64,000 nucleotides of DNA from Congzhengia minquanensis (GTDB taxonomy: Bacteria > Bacillota > Clostridia > UBA1381 > UBA9506): the NCBI RefSeq assembly GCF_014384785.1, contig NZ_JACRSU010000003.1, forward strand, positions 62,001 through 126,000. Reading direction: 5' to 3'. Each line of letters starts with the position of its first letter. Positions within the stretch are counted from its first letter, which is position 1. The notes under the pieces are model-generated. The model did not search any database, was not told the DNA's origin, and was given only the letters and a program-made list of their open reading frames with translations. The position numbers and the translations under genes are program-made. This document shows positions 46,645 to 53,761 of the stretch, one piece after another.

Positions 46645-46731
46645 GATATAATGTATGTCACGAACGACAAAATATGACATATACTGATATTGGGATTTGT
46701 TCCCAATCAATTATCTTGGAGGTTTTATTTT

Positions 46732-47016
46732 ATGTCTTGTTGTTCAGGATCAAACAATTTTAACAGAAACGAATTAGAGCGCGCAGTCCGCGCTGCTGAA
46801 AGGGCCGCCTGTATGGCAGAACGTGCTGAAAAGGCCGCATGTGAAGCTGCTTGCACAGCAAAAGAAGCCGCTTGTGCGGCTGAAGCTGCTGCTGCAAAAG
46901 CAGCAGAAAGCGCCTGTGAAGCACAGGAGGCACTTCGGGAAGTGCGCCGCATTGTTGAGGAAGCCGGCGACGACTCCTGCGGTGATTTCGACCACGGCGG
47001 CTGTTTCTGCCGGTAA
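46732..47016 (+). CDS. Small Ala/Cys-rich coiled-coil protein of unknown function
   Basis: The protein has 94 residues. The ATG at 46732 follows TTGGAGG 8-9 bp upstream, a strong site; the longer in-frame ATG at 46690 has none. Residues 14-78 form one uninterrupted helix-forming stretch of alternating Ala, Glu, Arg and Lys (for example AERAEKAACEAACTAKEAAC). Ten cysteines are present (3, 4, 27, 37, 41, 48, 62, 83, 91, 93). The tail SCGDFDHGGCFCR is glycine, histidine and cysteine rich, suggesting metal or disulfide chemistry. It has no signal peptide or membrane helix. It stands between two tRNA units. No family is recognised. Confidence 0.8.
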   Translation: MSCCSGSNNFNRNELERAVRAAERAACMAERAEKAACEAACTAKEAACAAEAAAAKAAESACEAQEALREVRRIVEEAGDDSCGDFDHGGCFCR

Positions 47017-47028
47017 TCGTGTTTTCAA

Positions 47029-47048
47029 AAGCCGCCATACGGCGGCTT
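47029..47048 (+). terminator. Hairpin after the Ala/Cys-rich gene
   Basis: AAGCCGCC (47029-47036) and GGCGGCTT (47041-47048) form a perfect 8-bp stem without a strong T-run. Confidence 0.5.
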
Positions 47049-47131
47049 ACATAGAATTCTGAAAAAATCATGGAATATCACTGCGGATTTCACATATATT
47101 ATGATTGTGAGGCAAAAAATTAAAAAAACTC

Positions 47132-47160
47132 TTGACAGTGCCAGATGATTATGCTATAAT
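47132..47160 (+). promoter_or_regulatory. Consensus promoter of the tRNA array
   Basis: TTGACA (47132-47137), 17 bp, TATAAT (47155-47160), 31 bp before tRNA-Asp. Confidence 0.92.
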
Positions 47161-47191
47161 AACAAAGTCGCAGGAAAATTTTATTGAATGC

Positions 47192-47268
47192 GGCTCGGTA
47201 GTTCAGTTGGTTAGAATGCCAGCCTGTCACGCTGGAGGTCGTGGGTTCGAACCCCATCCGAGTCGCCA
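47192..47268 (+). tRNA. tRNA-Asp (anticodon GUC)
   Basis: A 77-nt cloverleaf with acceptor GGCTCGG/CCGAGTC, discriminator G, encoded CCA, anticodon loop CTGTCAC and T-loop GTTCGAACC. Confidence 0.96.
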
Positions 47269-47274
47269 ATTTTT

Positions 47275-47350
47275 GCCTCTGTAGCTCAGTCGGTAGAGCA
47301 AGGGACTGAAAATCCCTGTGTCGGTGGTTCGATTCCGCCCGGAGGCACCA
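47275..47350 (+). tRNA. tRNA-Phe (anticodon GAA)
   Basis: A 76-nt cloverleaf with acceptor GCCTCTG/CGGAGGC, discriminator A, encoded CCA and anticodon loop CTGAAAA; 6 nt after tRNA-Asp. Confidence 0.96.
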
Positions 47351-47376
47351 CCGTGTTATTTTTTAGATGTTATTGT

Positions 47377-47451
47377 GCGGGAGTGGCTCAGTGGTAGAGC
47401 GTCACCTTGCCAAGGTGAACGTCGCGAGTTCGAATCTCGTCTTCCGCTCCA
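47377..47451 (+). tRNA. tRNA-Gly (anticodon GCC)
   Basis: A 75-nt cloverleaf with acceptor GCGGGAG/CTTCCGC, discriminator T, encoded CCA and anticodon stem-loop CACCTTGCCAAGGTG. Confidence 0.96.
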
Positions 47452-47455
47452 AAAA

Positions 47456-47494
47456 CTAAAATCTTGCCTTAAAGTTAAGGCAAGATTTTAGTTT
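47456..47494 (+). terminator. Terminator-like hairpin between tRNA-Gly and tRNA-Cys
   Basis: A perfect 17-bp inverted repeat (47456-47472 / 47475-47491) ends in TTTTAGTTT. Only 19 bp separate it from tRNA-Cys, so tRNA-Cys depends on read-through or a promoter inside this region. Confidence 0.75.
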
Positions 47495-47510
47495 CAAAAT
47501 TGAATGAAAC

Positions 47511-47585
47511 GGCGCCATAGCCAAGTGGTAAGGCATGGGTCTGCAACACCCTGATTCCCCAGTTCAAATCTGGGTGGCGCCTCCA
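47511..47585 (+). tRNA. tRNA-Cys (anticodon GCA)
   Basis: A 75-nt cloverleaf with acceptor GGCGCCA/TGGCGCC, discriminator T, encoded CCA and anticodon loop CTGCAAC. Confidence 0.96.
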
Positions 47586-47589
47586 CGTT

Positions 47590-47617
47590 GCGGCGAACCT
47601 TTTGGTTCGCCGCATTT
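47590..47617 (+). terminator. Terminator after tRNA-Cys
   Basis: GCGGCGAACC (47590-47599) pairs with GGTTCGCCGC (47604-47613) around a TTTT loop, followed by ATTTT. Confidence 0.8.
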
Positions 47618-48035
47618 TCATGCGAAAATACGGCTTCACTTGAACGGCTGCCGCTCCTCTTTCGCAAAAAGGCACGCTTATGCCTGTTCACTTGCAAGCT
47701 CGCTCGCAACGGCTTACAGTTACTGCCGCCTTTTCGCGAGTATGTGCCTGCGGCGCATAGGTATCTTTTTTGGAAGGGTTAAGCCATCTAATATATCCTT
47801 TTTCATATGTATTTACACAGCCAATCAATTTATATAGTCAATTGTTTGAAATATGACAGTTGGCTTTTTACAATTTACTTAATTGTAACTAAATGGTTCT
47901 TTTTCAGTGCTATATGTATATTTTATCAAATTTGGTACATCATAATGGCAAATAACTGTTATGGTACAGAATTTTCAGCAAAACCCGTAGTCGTGGGCTG
48001 TGCGGGCGCTGTTTAAGGAAAGAGGAGTATTATTT
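47618..48035. other. Gene-free stretch before the orphan dehydrogenase
   Basis: The first 140 bp are GC-rich and the rest AT-rich, a sharp change in composition. I see no convincing promoter. A 23-codon frame (47946-48016, [20 protein letters not shown]...) ends 20 bp before the next gene; it lacks a ribosome binding site and may be a gene remnant. Confidence 0.5.
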
Positions 48036-49061
48036 ATGGAAAAAATTAAAGCTATTCAGTATGGATGCGGAAAAATGAGTAAATATACATTGCGATATAT
48101 GTACGAGCACGGAGTACAAATTGTTGGTGCAATTGATATAAACCCTGAAGTGGTCGGAATGGATATTGGTGATTTTGCAGAGCTTGGTGTCAAAACGGGT
48201 GTGATTATCAATAGCAATGCCGACGAAATCTTGGACAACACCGATGCTGATATCGCAGTTGTTACACTTTTCAGTCTGGTTAGTGACTGCTACGAACACT
48301 TTGTTAAATGTCTGAGTCGTGGAATCAACGTCATCTCGACCTGCGAGGAGGCTACCTATTGTTGGACAACCGACCCTGTACGTGCTAATACTCTTGACGT
48401 TATTGCCAAAGAACATGGCTGCACATTTGTCGGAAGCGGAATGGAGGATACTTTCTGGATAAACATGGTCGGTATGATTGCTGGGAGTTGTAATAGTATC
48501 AAAAAAATTGAAGGCGCAGTAAGCTATAATGTTGAAGATTATGGTTTGGCCTTGGCAAAAGCTCATGGGGTAGGATTAAGTGCAGATGAATTTGAAAATC
48601 AAATTGCACATCCTGAAACTATAGAACCATGCTATGTATGGAACTCAAACGAAAGCCTTGCCGCAAAGCTTGGACTTACAATTAAAAGTCAGACGCAAAA
48701 GTGTGTTCCGTATTTTAAGGAAGATGATGTTTATTCCTCTACAATGCAACGAACAATCCCTAAAGGAGAGTGTATTGGAATGGCGGCTGTGGTAGAAACT
48801 GAAACATTTCAAGGTCCAATCATTGAAACCAGATGCATAGGCAAGGTATATGGTCCCGATGATGGCGATATGTGCGATTGGAAAATTATTGGCGAACCGA
48901 ATACCGAATTTCATGTAGTCAAACCTGCTACAGTTGAGCATACATGCGCAACTATTGTCAATCGCATTCCGAGTGTATTAAATGCGCCGTCCGGTTTGGT
49001 AACTGTTGACGAATTAGATGAAATTTCGTATTTAGCCTATCCAATAGAATTCTACTGTTGA
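48036..49061 (+). CDS. NAD(P)-dependent dehydrogenase, 2,4-diaminopentanoate dehydrogenase-like
   Basis: The protein has 341 residues; the ATG follows AAAGAGGAG. The N-terminal Rossmann fold reads [19 protein letters not shown], then [17 protein letters not shown], and [10 protein letters not shown] and [13 protein letters not shown] match the dihydrodipicolinate-reductase-like fold of Ord, the oxidative ornithine-degradation dehydrogenase. The C-terminal half includes [18 protein letters not shown]. Ord normally sits with OrtAB thiolase genes; none are here. The gene is visibly more AT-rich, with different codon preferences (AAT, GAT, TGT), than its neighbours and lies downstream of a tRNA gene, which suggests acquisition. 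The precise amino acid substrate is uncertain. Confidence 0.75.
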   Translation: MEKIKAIQYGCGKMSKYTLRYMYEHGVQIVGAIDINPEVVGMDIGDFAELGVKTGVIINSNADEILDNTDADIAVVTLFSLVSDCYEHFVKCLSRGINVISTCEEATYCWTTDPVRANTLDVIAKEHGCTFVGSGMEDTFWINMVGMIAGSCNSIKKIEGAVSYNVEDYGLALAKAHGVGLSADEFENQIAHPETIEPCYVWNSNESLAAKLGLTIKSQTQKCVPYFKEDDVYSSTMQRTIPKGECIGMAAVVETETFQGPIIETRCIGKVYGPDDGDMCDWKIIGEPNTEFHVVKPATVEHTCATIVNRIPSVLNAPSGLVTVDELDEISYLAYPIEFYC

Positions 49062-49169
49062 TAAAAATAATTTAACCTTGTTTGATCATTAGAGAAACAA
49101 CAGATTGTAAAAGATTTTCAATGTCTGAGACATTGAAAGAACAAGTTAGATGAACATTCCATGTTATGA

Positions 49170-49199
49170 AAAACACCCGCGCTTTGCGCGGGCGTTTTT
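49170..49199. terminator. Bidirectional terminator between the dehydrogenase and DUF5684 genes
   Basis: AAAAC-A-CCCGCGC pairs with GCGCGGG-C-GTTTTT around a TTT loop. A weaker 11-bp repeat with TTTCAATGTCT lies at 49116-49138. Confidence 0.8.
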
Positions 49200-49226
49200 C
49201 ATAAACTTTTTGTCTGTTCATTTGTT

Positions 49227-49664
49227 TCAGTTATGCTCTGCATATGTAGAGCTTCCAAACCCAAGAATGAGCATAAAAATAGGGTTTAATAAAATTAATC
49301 CGATTGCAAATCCCACACCGTGCCCAAATGCTTTTGATAGCTTAAAATATTGGATAATGGAAATAACGGCAACAACAATATACAAAATGAGTGCGATAAT
49401 GGCTGCCAAACTGTTTTGCATGCTGTTAAAGATTCCAGCAAGAATTGCTGCAACAACACATATCCAGAACATGGACGGTTTCCAGCATATCCGATACAGA
49501 ACGTGCCCGTTCAGAATCGGGATAATTGATTTCCAGCCGGCTTCCCCGGCCTTGGTGAATATTTTCCACTGCGCAATTACTAAAAGAACATAGTAAACGA
49601 TAGCAATTATGCTTATCGTTGCGAGTGAACCTAAAATAAACGCCATAATTTCAGAATCTGACAT
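49227..49664 (-). CDS. DUF5684-like small membrane protein
   Basis: The protein has 145 residues. The ATG at 49664 follows GGAGGGG. Four hydrophobic helices lie at about 7-30, 62-80, 84-108 and 114-136. The first cytoplasmic loop, IAQWKIFTKAGEAGWKSIIPILN, is the DUF5684 signature; YRICWKPSMFWI follows. The function of the family is unknown. A consensus promoter is upstream and a terminator downstream, so it is monocistronic, divergent from the deaminase gene. Confidence 0.8.
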   Translation of the reverse strand: MSDSEIMAFILGSLATISIIAIVYYVLLVIAQWKIFTKAGEAGWKSIIPILNGHVLYRICWKPSMFWICVVAAILAGIFNSMQNSLAAIIALILYIVVAVISIIQYFKLSKAFGHGVGFAIGLILLNPIFMLILGFGSSTYAEHN

Positions 49665-49689
49665 TTTAACCCCTCCTTTTTTTAATGGT

Positions 49690-49718
49690 ATTATACTATA
49701 TGAATAAAAATATGTCAA
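49690..49718 (-). promoter_or_regulatory. Consensus promoter of the DUF5684 gene
   Basis: On the minus strand TTGACA (49718-49713), 17 bp, TATAAT (49695-49690). Confidence 0.9.
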
Positions 49719-49812
49719 TAATAATAAAAAAATAGGTAATTATGCACAAAAACATGTATGGAAAATTATGCAAAATTTTAGTAAAACGATGTTTAGAAAG
49801 GAATGAAACAGT

Positions 49813-50220
49813 ATGAATGAAATTTGGAAACAATTATATAATGCGGCAAAACAAAAGCTGAACCCAAAGGTTATCTCGCCATTTGTGGAAAGCGGAGGCG
49901 TGGCAGCGGCTGTGCTGACAGAAAAGGGGAACATTTACACCGGCGTGTGCATTGACACGGCCTGCACTCTTGGAATGTGCGCCGAACGAAACGCCATTGC
50001 AAACATGATTACCAATGGTGAAAGCAAAATCATAAAACTGGTGTGTGTGATGGGAGACGGAACCTGTGGCTACCCCTGCGGCGCCTGCCGGGAGTTTTTC
50101 ATGCAGCTTGGACGGGACAGCGCGAATATAGAAATTTTAACAGACCTAGACGGCCTAAAAACAATTACGTTGGGGGAACTTTTACCAAACTGGTGGGGTG
50201 ATCATTTATGGGAGCATTAA
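49813..50220 (+). CDS. Cytidine deaminase-family protein
   Basis: The protein has 135 residues. The zinc site of the cytidine deaminase fold is complete: CAERNAIANMI supplies Cys and the proton-shuttle Glu, and PCGACREFF the other two cysteines. Gly-rich ESGGVAAAVLTEKGNIYTGVCID is the substrate-binding strand. The protein is a single-domain, tetramer-type enzyme; both pyrimidine salvage and blasticidin-S-deaminase-like roles fit, and the sequence does not settle which. AAAGGAATG precedes the ATG. Confidence 0.88.
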   Translation: MNEIWKQLYNAAKQKLNPKVISPFVESGGVAAAVLTEKGNIYTGVCIDTACTLGMCAERNAIANMITNGESKIIKLVCVMGDGTCGYPCGACREFFMQLGRDSANIEILTDLDGLKTITLGELLPNWWGDHLWEH

Positions 50221-50395
50221 AATGCAGAATAATAAAGAATCCCCATGGAAATGAGGCCAAATAGAACGATCAGTCCTAATAGGATTTTGTCTTTTCAAAT
50301 TACCTCTACCAGGTCGCCGTCTTTTTTGCAGTAAGAAAGCACAAAACATAATAGGCCCAGGAAAAATAAAACGTATATAAAACAAGTTGCAGGAG
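50217..50395 (-). pseudogene. Decayed small membrane protein gene
   Basis: Reading leftward in one frame, YVLFFLGLLCFVLSYCKKDG is followed by DLVEVI, an in-frame TGA (50297-50295), then KDKILLGLIVLFGLISMGI and a final stop at 50217. Two membrane-helix-like stretches around one stop and no start codon suggest a broken gene for a two-helix protein. The call is tentative. Confidence 0.3.
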
Positions 50396-50415
50396 GCGAA
50401 GGTTTATGGTATAGT
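50387..50415 (+). promoter_or_regulatory. Promoter of the nucleotidyltransferase-GNAT pair
   Basis: TTGCAG (50387-50392), 17 bp, TATAGT (50410-50415). Confidence 0.6.
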
Positions 50416-50441
50416 ATTGTTTATGAACGGAGGTGCCATTC

Positions 50442-51128
50442 ATGGATCTGGAAAAATGGTTGAAAGAATATGAAGAGAAAATAAAAGGTCTGTTTCACAG
50501 CCGGATTTTGTTTTTGGGGCTTCAGGGAAGCTATTCCCGGGGCGAAGCGGACGAAAACAGCGACATTGACGTGGTTTTAATTTTAGACCAGGTTACGGCA
50601 GACGACTTGAAACAGTACCGCAAGGCCATTGACCATATGGATTATCGGGAAAAAATCTGCGGGTTTGTTGCGGGCGAGAAGGAGATTTCCGGCTGGGAAA
50701 GGGCAGATTTGTTCCAGTTTTATTACGACACGGTTCCGATCATTGGCTCTTTGGACTATTTTGTTCCGGCCCCCGGCCGGGAAGAGGCGGTGCGTGCGGT
50801 CGTTGCCGGCGCGTGCGGAATTTATCACGGTGCTTCCCATAACTTTTTGCACGGACAAAGCGGCGCGGTGCTGAACGGTTTATGCAAAACGGCGGCCTTT
50901 GTTATGCGGGCAAGGTTGTTTTGTGAAACAGGAACGTTTTTTAGAACGAGAGCGGAGCTTTACGCCGCTGCGGACAAAACAGAGCGGGAACTTTTAGACG
51001 CGGGACAGCGTTTAAAAAGTGATGAAACGCTTTTAAAAGCGGAGTTTGAAACCATAACGCAAACGCTTCTTTCGTGGACAAGCGAAATGGTTCAAAAATA
51101 TTCAAAACAGGTTGGGAAATACATATGA
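50442..51128 (+). CDS. Nucleotidyltransferase-domain protein
   Basis: The protein has 228 residues. The ATG at 50442 lies 6 bp after GGAGGTG. The polymerase-beta-like active site is GLQGSYSRGEADENSDIDVVLIL (about 28-50), with GS and two metal-binding aspartates in DIDV. A helical C-terminal region follows (about 120-228). Relatives include aminoglycoside and lincosamide nucleotidyltransferases and the MNT half of toxin-antitoxin pairs; no HEPN partner is adjacent. The gene overlaps the GNAT gene by ATGA, so both modify something in the same unit. Confidence 0.8.
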   Translation: MDLEKWLKEYEEKIKGLFHSRILFLGLQGSYSRGEADENSDIDVVLILDQVTADDLKQYRKAIDHMDYREKICGFVAGEKEISGWERADLFQFYYDTVPIIGSLDYFVPAPGREEAVRAVVAGACGIYHGASHNFLHGQSGAVLNGLCKTAAFVMRARLFCETGTFFRTRAELYAAADKTERELLDAGQRLKSDETLLKAEFETITQTLLSWTSEMVQKYSKQVGKYI

Positions 51129-51610
51129 ACATTTCATTTTGCAAAGCGGATTATAAGGATTTAAAGAAGCTGCTGTCCCTGTGCAGGGAGGCGGTAAATG
51201 CGCCTTACAGCACTTGGAACGAGGACTATCCGAACGAGGAAATTTTAAAACAGGACATTGCCGCGGGCACGTTATATATCATTCAAATGGATTACCGGGA
51301 CGCAGGATTGATTGCCGCAGGCGAAAACGGAGAGTTAAACTGCTTGCCCTGGGACGGGGCGGCCTGCCGCCCGTGCGAAATCGCCCGGTTCGGGCTGGTT
51401 TCACAAATGCGGGGCAAGGGCCTTAGCAGGCTGGTGCTCAAAGAGGCCATAGAGCTGTGCAAACAACAGGGGTTTGACACCATTCGCCTCATTGCAAGCT
51501 GCGGCCAGCCGGTGGTAAAACGGCTGTATGAGGGTGAGGGGTTTCAAAGCTTTGGCACGGCACGTTTGTTTGAGCACGATTTTGTGTGCTATCAAAAAAG
51601 GATTGTCTGA
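51125..51610 (+). CDS. GNAT-family N-acetyltransferase
   Basis: The protein has 161 residues. The acetyl-CoA site is visible as FGLVSQMRGKGLSRLVLKEA (Q/R-x-x-G-x-G/A type), followed by the helix EAIELCKQQGF and the last-strand region LYEGEGFQSFG. The gene overlaps the nucleotidyltransferase gene by ATGA and is followed by a strong terminator. The acceptor substrate is not known; a small-molecule detoxification role is only a guess from the pairing. Confidence 0.88.
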   Translation: MNISFCKADYKDLKKLLSLCREAVNAPYSTWNEDYPNEEILKQDIAAGTLYIIQMDYRDAGLIAAGENGELNCLPWDGAACRPCEIARFGLVSQMRGKGLSRLVLKEAIELCKQQGFDTIRLIASCGQPVVKRLYEGEGFQSFGTARLFEHDFVCYQKRIV

Positions 51611-51612
51611 TA

Positions 51613-51651
51613 AAAAACAAACCGCGGGGTGATTCGCGGTTTGTTTTTTTA
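51613..51651. terminator. Terminator between the GNAT gene and the DUF421 gene
   Basis: A perfect 15-bp stem 51613-51627 / 51635-51649 ends in a long T-run. Its right arm reaches the stop of the convergent DUF421 gene. Confidence 0.85.
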
Positions 51652-52368
51652 TAAATCGAACATGTCTTTTTTGTCTTTGCGGTCTTGCTTTTCATATACA
51701 TAAAAATCACCGTTTTTGCTGCATACGGCAAGATAAATGTCTTTAATATGCGAAATGTTTTGTTTTTTCAGCTCTTTATTCAGCCAGTCTTCGTTATAGC
51801 CCGCATTTTGCAGGTTGCCGGAAAGCACCTTGCCGTCTAAAATCACGTTGGTGTATAAGGTGTCTTCTGCTGGCGTTAATTTTAGGTCCTGGGTTTTAAC
51901 AGGCCGCGCCGCAGTGGTTGGCAGAATACTGATTTTTCCGTTGGACTCCTGCACAGCGGTTTTTATGTCGTTCAAATTGAAATATCCCAGCAGCCGGCAC
52001 TGCATTAAAAATTCGTTGATGTCAATTTTTGCCTTGTCAAAGTTTTTGTTATAAATCTTTCCGTTTTTCATTAAAATGATCGTACGCCCCTCCACGAACC
52101 GGCGAAACCCCAAGGATTTGCAGGAAATTTGGGCAAACACAATCACCGCAATGGCATAAATCACCATAGCCACCAGCGGGTCTAACATATTTTCAACGTC
52201 TGACGTAGCAAGCTCCGCCGCAATGGAACCGATGGTGATGCTGTTCACATAATCGAATAGATTCATTTGTGAAATTGCCCGGTTTCCAATGAGCTTTGCC
52301 AAAATAAACATAACGGCAACGGAAAGCAAGGCGGTTAGGGTTACGCTTAAAATTTCCACAGGTATCAT
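51649..52368 (-). CDS. DUF421 (YetF-like) membrane protein
   Basis: The protein has 239 residues when started at ATG 52368; AAAGGAA is very close to it, so a start at 52416 is possible. Three N-terminal helices (about 5-25, 37-52, 64-84) carry the family block AKLIGNRAISQMNLFDYV. The C-terminal half is the DUF421 cytosolic domain, with LMKNGKIYNKNFDKAKIDINEFLMQCRLLGY. The last residues (KQDRKDKKDMFDL) are charged. YetF proteins are spore or membrane proteins of unknown function. It stands alone on the minus strand. Confidence 0.85.
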   Translation of the reverse strand: MIPVEILSVTLTALLSVAVMFILAKLIGNRAISQMNLFDYVNSITIGSIAAELATSDVENMLDPLVAMVIYAIAVIVFAQISCKSLGFRRFVEGRTIILMKNGKIYNKNFDKAKIDINEFLMQCRLLGYFNLNDIKTAVQESNGKISILPTTAARPVKTQDLKLTPAEDTLYTNVILDGKVLSGNLQNAGYNEDWLNKELKKQNISHIKDIYLAVCSKNGDFYVYEKQDRKDKKDMFDL

Positions 52369-52454
52369 TTCCTTTTCTTTGTTTTTGATTAGTTTAACCA
52401 CTTTTTGCACCTTCATGCGGGGGCAAAATTTTTTTGAATTTTTTATGTTTACTC

Positions 52455-52483
52455 TTGACTTTTCAGTGGGAATTTGGTAATAT
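52455..52483 (+). promoter_or_regulatory. Promoter of the Gfo/Idh-sugar isomerase pair
   Basis: TTGACT (52455-52460), 17 bp, TAATAT (52478-52483). It is followed by a leader of about 90 nt in which I saw no clear riboswitch. Confidence 0.7.
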
Positions 52484-52574
52484 GAAAGGCGGTATAGATG
52501 GTGGTTTCTTTTATCATGAAAACGATTACCAATTGTCTATTATTTTATATTTCAATAAGGAAGGATGAAAAAAC

Positions 52575-53756
52575 ATGGCAGGAGAAAATTTAGACGCATT
52601 CAAAAATACCGCCAGCGGTAACAAAGAAATTGACGCCAGCAAAAAGGTGAAAGTTGGTATCATCGGAACAGGTTGGATTGCCGGTGCGCACATTCAGCAG
52701 TATCTTCAGATGCCCGACGTTGAAATTATCGCGGGCGCAGACTTAATTCCCGGAAAAGCAGAGGCGTTTTTTAAAGAGAACGGCGTTACCGGCGCACGCT
52801 GCTATCCCGACCACGTTTCCATGCTCGATGCAGAGCCCGAGCTGGACGCTGTCAGCATTTGTACATACAACAAAACCCACGCAGAGTGCGCAATTTATGC
52901 ACTGAAAAAAGGCGTTAACGTTTTGCTTGAAAAACCCATGTGCGTAACAACTGAAGAAGCATTGGAAATTATGAAAGCAGAAAAGGAAAGCGGCAAAATT
53001 ATTTCCATCGGCTTCCAGCCCCGTCTTGACCCCAATATGCAGAAAATTAAAGCAATTGTGGACAGCGGTGTGCTTGGCAAAATTTATTATATTCAGACAG
53101 GCGGCGGCAGACGTCACGGTATTCCTACGCCGTTCGGCACAACCTTTATTCAGGAGGACACCGGCGTTATCGGCGCAATGGGCGACATTGGCTGCTATTC
53201 GTTAGATATGGTGTTAAACGCAATTGGCTATCCGAAGCCGTTAACCGTTACGGGCTACACCTCAAACTTCTTCGGTAAAGACCCTCACTATTTTGAAATG
53301 GACGGCAAGCCGGCTGAATATGCTGATCTTTTCGGCGTTGAAGATTTTGCGGCAGGTTTTGTTCGTTTAGAGGGCGGCATTATTTTAGACTTCAGAATTG
53401 CATGGGCAATGCACTTAGACACACCGGGAGACACCATTATCATGGGTTCAAAGGCATCTTTGCGCATTCCTTCGACAGAGTGCTGGAACGGCGAGTTAGA
53501 TAAGCCGATGGTAATTTACACAGAGGTGGCAGGCTCGCAGCTTGAAACAGTTGTTCCCAAAATCTTTGTAGACCCCAACGACCCGACCCAGTCCTGCTTC
53601 TACAAAAAGGTTCGCTCTTTCTTAGACGCTGTAAAAGAAGGCGGAAAAGCGCCTGTTCCCACAAGCCAGATTCTTTACAACCAGGCAATTATCGATGGTA
53701 TTGTAAAATCTGCTAAAATTGGCAAGGAAATTGCAATTGAACTTCCGGAGGTTTGA
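52575..53756 (+). CDS. Gfo/Idh/MocA-family oxidoreductase
   Basis: The protein has 393 residues. An N-terminal tail of about 25 residues precedes the Rossmann domain (VKVGIIGTGWIAGAH). EKPMCVTTEEALEIM is the catalytic EKP block, and the C-terminal domain starts at IISIGFQPRLDPNM, with GDIGCYSLDMVLNAIG carrying the conserved motif. Such enzymes oxidise or epimerise sugars or inositols with NAD(P) in the cytoplasm. It is 5 bp upstream of the sugar isomerase gene and probably works with it. The substrate is unknown. Confidence 0.92.
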   Translation: MAGENLDAFKNTASGNKEIDASKKVKVGIIGTGWIAGAHIQQYLQMPDVEIIAGADLIPGKAEAFFKENGVTGARCYPDHVSMLDAEPELDAVSICTYNKTHAECAIYALKKGVNVLLEKPMCVTTEEALEIMKAEKESGKIISIGFQPRLDPNMQKIKAIVDSGVLGKIYYIQTGGGRRHGIPTPFGTTFIQEDTGVIGAMGDIGCYSLDMVLNAIGYPKPLTVTGYTSNFFGKDPHYFEMDGKPAEYADLFGVEDFAAGFVRLEGGIILDFRIAWAMHLDTPGDTIIMGSKASLRIPSTECWNGELDKPMVIYTEVAGSQLETVVPKIFVDPNDPTQSCFYKKVRSFLDAVKEGGKAPVPTSQILYNQAIIDGIVKSAKIGKEIAIELPEV

Positions 53757-53761
53757 TTGAT

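Noticed and set aside
46483-46710. Minus-strand open frames across tRNA-Val with GLEPVTLCL- or RARTCDPLLVRQ-like sequence
   Set aside because: They are antisense translations of a tRNA gene; such frames are a well-known false annotation. The tRNA cloverleaf explains the sequence.
47475-47709. Minus-strand frames across tRNA-Cys (RFELGNQGVADPCLTTW-like)
   Set aside because: Same artefact: antisense of tRNA-Cys and the following terminator.
47588-47782. Plus-strand 64-codon frame after tRNA-Cys
   Set aside because: It starts inside the terminator hairpin, has no ribosome binding site and shows no protein-like pattern.
52484-52574. Riboswitch in the leader of the Gfo/Idh gene
   Set aside because: The leader is about 90 nt and AT-rich, and I could not find a conserved aptamer core or a terminator switch.
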